Shown here piece after piece: positions 5,968 to 10,447 of a DNA stretch of 10,447 bases (position 1 is its first letter; each line of letters starts with the position of its first letter). A model generated the notes under the pieces. It searched no databases, was not told where the DNA came from, and saw only the letters and a program-made list of their open reading frames with translations. The DNA lies in contig CALGNY010000090.1 of the NCBI GenBank assembly GCA_937958375.1, positions 1 through 10,447 on the forward strand, in the 5' to 3' direction. The translations under genes were made by a program, and so were the position numbers. The stretch is from an uncultured Bacillaceae bacterium. Its GTDB lineage: Bacteria; Bacillota; Bacilli; Bacillales; Alkalibacillaceae.

Positions 5968-6004
5968 ATTATATCATTTTTCCCTATGTTGATTAGAACT
6001 AATC
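5968..6004 (-). promoter_or_regulatory. ytxH-type gene promoter(s): extended -10, with a sigma-B-like overlap
   Basis: On the minus strand, TGATATAAT (5968-5976) is a perfect TATAAT with an extended TGn element and no convincing -35. Just upstream, GATTAG (5999-6004), 14 bases and GGGAAA (5979-5984) resemble a sigma-B promoter (GTTTAA/GGGWAW). The sigma-A call is reasonable; the sigma-B call is tentative. Confidence 0.5.
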
Positions 6005-6040
6005 GTCAGACGATTTTCTTTTTAAAAAAAATGAAAATCG
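5991..6040. repeat. three overlapping inverted repeats upstream of the ytxH-type gene
   Basis: GATTAG-AA-CTAATC (5991-6004), AATCGTC-A-GACGATT (6001-6015) and CGATTTTC/GAAAATCG (6011-6018 with 6033-6040) are each perfect and overlap one another end to end. They begin at the upstream edge of the ytxH-type promoter. They could be alternative hairpins or stacked operators. Confidence 0.5.
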
Positions 6041-6108
6041 GGTCGTTCTTAACAGAGGAAGACTTCTGTTGAATTGTTCATCAGCGTTATGATTGTAAAA
6101 CCGGTTTT

Positions 6109-6500
6109 ATCTCCATTGAGGAAGCTGATCAGTGGAGTATTTTCTCGAGAGTTAGCTCTATCTCCATCGATAGGCTTTCTCAATGGAGTTAACGGTGGAG
6201 CACAAGTTCTAACTCCATCGACAGGCTTCCTCACTGGAGTTATCGGTGTATCACAAGCTCTATCTCCATCGAGAAGGTCGCTCATCGGAGTTAACAGTGA
6301 ATCATCCGATCTATCTCGGTCGATCGGCTCTTTCGATTGAGTTACGAACAGATCGCAAGCTTCATCTCTTCCGATAAGCCTTCTCGACAGAGTTAACGCT
6401 GTATCTTCCGCGCTATCTCGGTCGATCGGCTCTTTCACCAGAGTTGACCATGGAAGATTCAACTTTATCTCTGCTGAGGTTTTCGCCAGCAGAGATGAAG
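6109..6500. repeat. 51-base tandem array with a hairpin in most units (about 8 units)
   Basis: The arm sequence CTC(C/G/T) recurs at 6111, 6162, 6213, 6264, 6315, 6366 and 6417, exactly 51 bases apart, and once more at 6469. Units are diverged but share ATCTC, a central CGAT/GGCTTTCTC-like part and GAGTTAAC. In most units the left arm CTCC(A), CTCT or CTCG faces a complementary GGAG, AGAG or TGAG about 20 bases on; unit 7 pairs poorly. The last unit has a perfect 10-base stem, ATCTCTGCTG/CAGCAGAGAT (6467-6476 with 6487-6496). The array fills most of the 670-base gene-free gap between the ytxH-type gene and hit. Open frames through it on both strands result from 51 being a multiple of three and lack ribosome binding sites. 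Confidence 0.85.
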
Positions 6501-6551
6501 GAATTTAACTTCAGAAGTATCTGTTGGCCCGAGACCAATTTGCCTCCTCAG

Positions 6552-6592
6552 AAAAATGACTACCAATTTGATCAGCAACTTGGTAGTCATTT
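6552..6592 (-). terminator. hit terminator
   Basis: AAATGACTACCAA (6554-6566) and TTGGTAGTCATTT (6580-6592) form a perfect 13-base stem. Read on the minus strand after the hit stop it is followed by a short T-run (A residues from 6552). Good Rho-independent terminator. Confidence 0.8.
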
Positions 6593-6607
6593 GTATGTGT
6601 TATGAAA

Positions 6608-7027
6608 TTATAAAGCGGCTGAAATTTTCTCTGCAATCTCCTGAAGTTTCTCTGGGGTGTAGTCATCATTATGTTGTTCCCAAGATACGTTGAATCCATC
6701 TGTTTCATCAAATCGAGGCAAGAAGTGCAAATGAAAATGAAAAACACTTTGATCTGCGAATGATCCATTATTATTGACCAGGTTCATCCCTTTCGGATCA
6801 TAGGCTTTTTTGATCGCATTCGCAATTTGCGGGGCTACGCGGAATAAATTGGAGGCTGTCTCTTCATCCATTTCATAGATGTTTTCACAATGCTTCTTTG
6901 GAATCAATAAAACATGCCCTTCTGTCACTTGTCCAATGTCCATGAATGCATAGACATTTTCGTCTTCATAAACTTTTGCGGAAGGTAGTTCTCCATCGAT
7001 AATTTTACAAAAAATACAATCAGACAT
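6608..7027 (-). CDS. hit: HIT-family nucleotide hydrolase Hit
   Basis: A 139-residue histidine-triad protein of the HINT/Hit branch, cytosolic enzymes that hydrolyse AMP-linked substrates such as adenosine phosphoramidates. The triad H97-F-H99-L-H101-F is intact, with H99 the expected catalytic nucleophile. C4 and C7 (CIFC) with H46 and H97 form the usual zinc site. IPKKHCENI, NNNG and the C-terminal region up to W119 are typical of Bacillus Hit. I chose ATG at 7027: GAGGAGG lies six bases before it, whereas an in-frame ATG at 7048 would place that binding site inside the gene and has none of its own. It is divergent from ecsA, exactly as in B. subtilis, and has its own promoter and terminator. 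The physiological substrate is not known. Confidence 0.95.
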   Translation of the reverse strand: MSDCIFCKIIDGELPSAKVYEDENVYAFMDIGQVTEGHVLLIPKKHCENIYEMDEETASNLFRVAPQIANAIKKAYDPKGMNLVNNNGSFADQSVFHFHLHFLPRFDETDGFNVSWEQHNDDYTPEKLQEIAEKISAAL

Positions 7028-7058
7028 GATATTCCTCCTCATAAACATTTCTAACTTT

Positions 7059-7088
7059 ATTGTAGCGTAAGTGAATGTCGATTGACAG
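7059..7088 (-). promoter_or_regulatory. probable hit promoter
   Basis: On the minus strand TACAAT (7059-7064) lies 18 bases from CTGTCA (7083-7088; four of six -35 matches), about 30 bases upstream of the hit ATG. The -35 shares bases with a TTGACA on the opposite strand (7082-7087), so rightward and leftward polymerase could interfere there. Confidence 0.45.
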
Positions 7089-7125
7089 GAGAAAAAGGGT
7101 TATTTATTCATTCGTATTTAATTTT

Positions 7126-7134
7126 TGATATGAT
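7126..7134 (+). promoter_or_regulatory. probable ecsAB promoter (extended -10)
   Basis: TGATATGAT gives an extended -10 (TGn plus TATGAT at 7129-7134), about 37 bases before the ecsA ATG. The position for a -35 (about 7106-7111) is weak. A consensus TTGACA at 7082-7087 faces only TATTCA at 17 bases and is a second, poorer possibility. Confidence 0.45.
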
Positions 7135-7171
7135 AGTGAGAGAAGTTGGAAATGAGAAGTGAGGGTTCTGG

Positions 7172-7909
7172 ATGAATGATTTGTTGACCATCGAAAATTT
7201 AGTTGGCGGATATACACGAGTTCCTGTTCTACGTGGCTTCAGCTTTGATGTAAAGCAAGGGGAAGTCGTTGGCTTGATTGGCTTGAACGGTGCTGGAAAA
7301 AGTACGACAATCAAACATATTATCGGCTTGATGACACCACGGGAAGGTACGATTCAAATCCGGGGAAAGACCATTCGCGATGATTTGGAAGCTTACCGGC
7401 GTGAATTTGCATATATTCCGGAAATGCCTATGTTGTACGAAGAGTTGACGTTGGATGAACATTTACACCTGACAGGCATGGCGTATGGTCTTGATGAACA
7501 AACCTATAAAGAACGGACACAATTTTTATTGAAAGAATTTCGGTTGGAATCCAAGCGGAATTGGTTCCCTGTGCATTTCTCAAAGGGAATGCGGCAGAAA
7601 GTTATGATTATGTGTGCCTTTTTGGTGAAACCATCCTTATACATTGTTGACGAACCGTTTGTCGGGTTAGATCCACTTGGGATTCAGTCTTACTTGGATA
7701 TGATGGATGAGATGAAGAAGCAGGGAGCGGGCGTATTGATGTCTACGCATATCCTTGCAACAGCGGAACGGTATTGTGATCGTTTTATTATTTTGCATGA
7801 AGGAAAAATCAAAGCGAGTGGGACACTCCGTGAGCTTCAAGATGAATTCCTCATGCCTGGGGCAACATTGGACGACCTGTATGTGAGTTTGACAAAGGAC
7901 GAGGGATAG
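7172..7909 (+). CDS. ecsA: ABC transporter ATP-binding protein EcsA
   Basis: ATPase of the Ecs exporter-type ABC complex. In B. subtilis loss of Ecs affects protein secretion, competence, sporulation and RasP-dependent intramembrane proteolysis; the related streptococcal PptAB exports peptide pheromones. The 245 residues (usual about 247) include Walker A GLNGAGKST (37-45), a degenerate signature FSKGMRQ (136-142, in place of LSGGQ and typical of EcsA), Walker B YIVDEP (D160, E161) and H-loop STHI (H193). MIMCAFL and ILATAERYCD are near-identical to EcsA from other Bacilli. ATG is preceded by GTGAGGG at six bases. ecsB follows after a single base, so the two are co-translated. The natural cargo is not established. 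Confidence 0.95.
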   Translation: MNDLLTIENLVGGYTRVPVLRGFSFDVKQGEVVGLIGLNGAGKSTTIKHIIGLMTPREGTIQIRGKTIRDDLEAYRREFAYIPEMPMLYEELTLDEHLHLTGMAYGLDEQTYKERTQFLLKEFRLESKRNWFPVHFSKGMRQKVMIMCAFLVKPSLYIVDEPFVGLDPLGIQSYLDMMDEMKKQGAGVLMSTHILATAERYCDRFIILHEGKIKASGTLRELQDEFLMPGATLDDLYVSLTKDEG

Positions 7910-7910
7910 T

Positions 7911-9134
7911 ATGGATACGAATCAATTATGGAAAGAGCGTTTTCAGCAACATATCAAAATGCTGAGTCGTTATTTAAAACTGATGTTCAATGATCATTTA
8001 GCTTTTGCGATGATATTTTTTGTGGCGGCGTTCGCTTTTTTCTATCAACAATGGCTACAGACGGTGCCCCCGACTTTCCCGATTGAATGGATTATGGCAA
8101 TTATCTTTGGATTCTTGATTACTTATAGCCCGGTTCGCACATTTTTACGAGAAGCGGACGAAGTGTTTTTGCTCCCGATTGAAAATGAAATGAAACCATA
8201 TATTCAAAAAGGATTCATTTACAGTCTAGTTGTACAAAGTTATTGGATTGCCTTGTTTCTATTCGGGTTGATGCCTTTATATTTCACGGTAGAACCAAAT
8301 GCGACACTGGGACAAGTCGTCATTCTTTTCGTCTGTTTGATTGCATTCAAGATCGCTAATATGCTGGCGGGTTGGTTTGCACAAAAAACACGAGATTTAC
8401 CCTATCATTATCTCGATTATGGTGTACGGATCGTTGTGAATGTGCTATTGGTCTACTTTCTGGTTTCCCAAGTGTGGTGGCTAGCGGCAATTGCATTGAT
8501 TGTATTGGTGGGTGTCATTGTTGTCCATTATAGTCAAGTCAATCAAAAAAACAGTTTTCCTTGGGATGTTTTGATTGAAAAAGAGGAAGCCAAACTTCAA
8601 TTTTTCTATCGATTGGCCAATCTATCGACGGACGTTCCGAATTTAAAACTGAAGCCCAAGAAGAGACACTGGCTTGTTCGGCTGGTGACAAAGCCGTTAT
8701 CTTTTGAACAGAGACAAAGTTTTTTCTACTTATATAGTATTACGTTTGTCAGGAGCAGAGATTATTTTGGCAACTACTTCCGACTCGTCTTACTATCTAT
8801 TTTCTTTATTTACTGGATTCCGATTTTTTGGGGACAACTTTTATTCAGTCTATTGCTTCTTTTCGTGAGCGGGTTTCAATTCGTGTCGATTTACCATCAC
8901 CATAAAGGGATCGATTGGGTTCAATTGTATCCAATCGCTGATTCAGTCAGGAAAAAGGCTGTCCATAAGTTGATTCTGTTATTGATGATGATTCAAATCT
9001 TGATTCTATTCCCGTTTTTCGTATGGTTTGTTAACCTAGGCAACGCGTTGATCTTCGCTGCGCTAGCGGTTGTTTTGACGGTTATTTTTGAGTCGTTCTA
9101 TCTGAAAAATCGGATGAACCGAATGAGTGATTGA
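7911..9134 (+). CDS. ecsB: ABC transporter permease EcsB
   Basis: Membrane partner of EcsA, 407 residues, matching the usual length of about 408. Two clusters of hydrophobic segments (about residues 29-205 and 270-402) flank a charged cytoplasmic region around 220-265 (EKEEAKLQ and a Lys-rich LKLKPKKRH stretch). The sequence has no Walker motifs. It starts one base after the ecsA stop, and its ribosome binding site (GAGGG, 7901-7905) lies inside the end of ecsA. In B. subtilis ecsC follows; here a strong terminator comes 15 bases after the stop and no ecsC is present in the window. The assignment rests on position, length and overall EcsB-like composition and so is less direct than for EcsA. 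Confidence 0.9.
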   Translation: MDTNQLWKERFQQHIKMLSRYLKLMFNDHLAFAMIFFVAAFAFFYQQWLQTVPPTFPIEWIMAIIFGFLITYSPVRTFLREADEVFLLPIENEMKPYIQKGFIYSLVVQSYWIALFLFGLMPLYFTVEPNATLGQVVILFVCLIAFKIANMLAGWFAQKTRDLPYHYLDYGVRIVVNVLLVYFLVSQVWWLAAIALIVLVGVIVVHYSQVNQKNSFPWDVLIEKEEAKLQFFYRLANLSTDVPNLKLKPKKRHWLVRLVTKPLSFEQRQSFFYLYSITFVRSRDYFGNYFRLVLLSIFFIYWIPIFWGQLLFSLLLLFVSGFQFVSIYHHHKGIDWVQLYPIADSVRKKAVHKLILLLMMIQILILFPFFVWFVNLGNALIFAALAVVLTVIFESFYLKNRMNRMSD

Positions 9135-9149
9135 TGGGTTTAAATGCGG

Positions 9150-9178
9150 GCTGTAGTCATGGTGGCTACAGCTTTTTT
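9150..9178 (+). terminator. ecsAB terminator
   Basis: GCTGTAGTCA (9150-9159) pairs with TGGCTACAGC (9163-9172; one G-U) around a three-base loop, then six T (9173-9178). It begins 15 bases after the ecsB stop. Confident. Confidence 0.9.
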
Positions 9179-9205
9179 GTTTGGTGATTATTTTGTCGCT
9201 GCTTA

Positions 9206-9373
9206 GCCGTTCAATTAATTCGTGCAGCCGCTCAATTCCTCTCGCAAGCCGTGCAATTATTTCGTGAACCCGCTCAATTCCTCTCGCAAGCCGTTCAATT
9301 ATCTCGTGAACCCGCTCAATTCCTCTCGCAAGCCGTTCAATTAATTCGCGAACCCACTCATTTTAGTGCATTA
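9206..9373. repeat. 21-base tandem array, alternating A/B units (8 units)
   Basis: Units begin at 9206, 9227, 9248, 9269, 9290, 9311, 9332 and 9353, exactly 21 bases apart. All share (G/C)CCG then TCAATT and a C-rich or T-rich end. Odd units read like GCCGTTCAATT with TTCGTGAA or TCTCGTGAA, and even units read CCGCTCAATTCCTCTCGCAA. The B-type units 2, 4 and 6 are nearly identical, so the true period is 42 bases. The last unit decays. The array lies between the ecsAB terminator and the yitT-type promoter and has no open reading frame with a ribosome binding site. Confidence 0.9.
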
Positions 9374-9424
9374 TCTCAAGCCTTATTTTTGTGTTTTACC
9401 CTTTAAAGCGTTCTCTTGCGGAAG

Positions 9425-9453
9425 TTCACAAAGCCCTATATTAATGGTAAAAT
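9425..9453 (+). promoter_or_regulatory. promoter of the yitT-family gene
   Basis: TTCACA (9425-9430), a 17-base spacer and TAAAAT (9448-9453) with an extended TGG immediately before the -10 form a good sigma-A promoter. The start is expected near 9460, about 29 bases before the ATG. Confidence 0.65.
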
Positions 9454-9488
9454 CGTCTCGGTTCAACATATTAGAGAGAAGGTTCTAG

Positions 9489-10343
9489 ATGTTACGCAAG
9501 AGAAACAAATCGTCTAAAAATCATTTGGAGCAACTTTTTTATATCGTTCTTGGCTCGTTCATCGTAGCCATCGCATATAACGGATTCTTACTGCCGAACT
9601 ATGTTGCGGCTGGTGGCGTCAGTGGTATCAGTACAATCACTGAGGCTTTATTTAGTTTGGAGCCAGCATATGTAATTTGGGGAATTAATATTCCGATCTT
9701 ATTGACCTCTTATTTCTTATTAGGAAAATCAGCTATGTTCCGATCGCTCGTCGGTTCACTTGTATTGCCGTTTTTCGTATTTATCTCAAGAAATTTAGAG
9801 CCGTTTACATCCGAGCCTTTACTTGCCGGCCTTTTTGGTGGATTAGGTGTTGGAGTAGGACTTGGAATCGTCTTTTTAGGCGATGCTTCGACTGGTGGAA
9901 CTTCATTGATCGCCCAATTCATACATAAGTTTTCGAACTTGTCGCTTGGTTCAAGCATAGCGATTATTGATGGGCTGATTGTTTTGACGGCAATGATTGT
10001 TTTTGATATTGAATCAGGTCTGTATGCACTGATCGGTTTATACATGACAAGCAAATCGATTGATCTCGTTCAAACAGGTTTCAACCGATCGAAAACGACG
10101 TTTATCATTTCGGATGAATACTTAGATGTACAAGAAGCAATCTATACGCGGGTCGATCGAGGTGTCACACGGATTGCCGCTCAAGGAGGATTTACTGAAG
10201 ATGAACGCCCAGTCTTAATGTGCGTCGTGCATCAAAGCGAAATTGCCGCATTAAAACGAACGGTACAATCGGTGGATTCAAACGCATTCGTAATTGTCAT
10301 GGATTCCTCTGAAGTTCTGGGACAAGGATTTGAAATGAGCTAG
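9489..10343 (+). CDS. YitT-family membrane protein (DUF161/DUF2179)
   Basis: A 284-residue member of the YitT family, multi-pass membrane proteins with a soluble C-terminal domain. Roughly five to six hydrophobic segments cover residues about 16-200, with family motifs GFLLPNYVAAGGVSGIST, the glycine-rich GLFGGLGVGVGLGIVF and DASTGGTSLIAQ. Residues about 218-280 form the DUF2179 cytoplasmic domain (ITRIAAQGGFTEDERPVLMC-like core). B. subtilis has several paralogues (YitT, YpjC, YqfU, YvjA, YxkD) and I cannot say which is the orthologue, so no symbol is given. The transported substrate, if any, is unknown. ATG has GAGAAGG at six bases. It has its own promoter and is not part of the ecs operon. 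In B. subtilis ecsC occupies this side of ecsB. Confidence 0.88.
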   Translation: MLRKRNKSSKNHLEQLFYIVLGSFIVAIAYNGFLLPNYVAAGGVSGISTITEALFSLEPAYVIWGINIPILLTSYFLLGKSAMFRSLVGSLVLPFFVFISRNLEPFTSEPLLAGLFGGLGVGVGLGIVFLGDASTGGTSLIAQFIHKFSNLSLGSSIAIIDGLIVLTAMIVFDIESGLYALIGLYMTSKSIDLVQTGFNRSKTTFIISDEYLDVQEAIYTRVDRGVTRIAAQGGFTEDERPVLMCVVHQSEIAALKRTVQSVDSNAFVIVMDSSEVLGQGFEMS

Positions 10344-10361
10344 TTGGCATTGTCGTTGTGT

Positions 10362-10393
10362 AGCCGGCTGCTAACTGTCGATAACCGGCTTTT
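10362..10393 (+). terminator. possible terminator of the yitT-family gene
   Basis: AGCCGG (10362-10367) and CCGGCT (10385-10390) form a six-base GC-rich stem with a 17-base loop followed by four T. It starts 18 bases after the stop codon. The loop contains the first unit of the following tandem array. The stem is short and the T-run is short, so confidence is limited. Confidence 0.35.
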
Positions 10394-10447
10394 GACTGCC
10401 GATAAAAGCGATCCAACTGTCGATAAACGCCATGTGACTGCCGATAA
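10374..10447. repeat. 21-base tandem array ACTG(T/C)CGATAA, continues past the window
   Basis: ACTGTCGATAA or ACTGCCGATAA begins at 10374, 10395, 10416 and 10437, exactly 21 bases apart, and the T and C versions alternate strictly (42-base higher-order period). The intervening ten bases vary. The fourth copy ends on the last base of the window, so the array probably extends beyond it. There is no coding frame with a ribosome binding site. Confidence 0.85.

Noticed and set aside
6049..6462. Minus-strand open frame encoding 17-residue repeats with an IDGDR-like core
   Set aside because: It begins at TTG with no ribosome binding site. The frame stays open because the DNA repeat is 51 bases, and the opposite strand (6074-6340) is open for the same reason. 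The hairpin pattern explains the sequence better.
6109..6500. CRISPR array
   Set aside because: Units are diverged throughout, with no invariant repeat separated by unique spacers, and there are no cas genes. The 21-base arrays are too short in period.
6062..6518. ACTTCTG (6062-6068) and CAGAAGT (6512-6518) as terminal inverted repeats of a mobile element around the 51-base array
   Set aside because: Only seven bases match, there is no target duplication and no transposase, so a chance match is likely.
7028..7048. Upstream ATG at 7048 for hit
   Set aside because: It would embed GAGGAGG in the coding region; the family N-terminus MSDCIFCKI starts at 7027.

Overview
The window looks like chromosomal DNA from a Gram-positive bacterium of the Bacillaceae, probably a salt-tolerant or halophilic one. 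The evidence is strong GGAGG-type ribosome binding sites before nearly every gene, sigma-A promoters often with an extended -10 (TGn), hairpin-plus-T-run terminators, and gene content (hpr/scoC, a ytxH-type gene, hit, ecsA, ecsB, a yitT-family gene, opuA) typical of Bacillus relatives. The very acidic glycine betaine binding protein and a dedicated osmoprotectant operon fit a saline habitat. No tRNA, rRNA, insertion sequence, phage gene or CRISPR array was seen.

Left part (1-2088, all minus strand): a small membrane protein and a DUF3267 membrane protein form a two-gene unit with its own promoter. Upstream of them lie hpr, the MarR-type transition-state repressor, and a GbsR-type regulator with its own terminator. 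Middle (2089-5511, plus strand): an osmotically relevant ABC importer operon opuAA-opuAB-opuAC (ATPase with CBS pair, permease, lipoprotein receptor), read divergently from the GbsR-type regulator. The 284-base divergent spacer holds a good sigma-A promoter, a perfect 16-base palindrome and a helically phased direct repeat, which are the best operator candidates. A sigma-B-like promoter downstream of the regulator gene points through it towards opuA.

Right part (5512-10447): a ytxH-type gene (minus) shares a bidirectional terminator with opuAC. A 51-base tandem array follows, then hit (minus) divergent from ecsAB (plus), and finally a yitT-family membrane protein. In B. subtilis, as I remember it, hpr, yhaH (ytxH-type), hit and ecsAB lie in the same neighbourhood, so the gbsR-opuA block looks like an addition between hpr and the ytxH gene.

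The most unusual material is non-coding. Three tandem arrays, unrelated in sequence but strictly periodic (51, 21 and 21 bases), lie in gene-free spacers at 6109-6500, 9206-9373 and 10374 to the window edge. The first carries a hairpin in most units, with some compensatory changes. The two 21-base arrays alternate A and B units to give a 42-base higher-order repeat. None looks coding and none is a CRISPR. I cannot assign a function, but they are the best candidates for something not well described.
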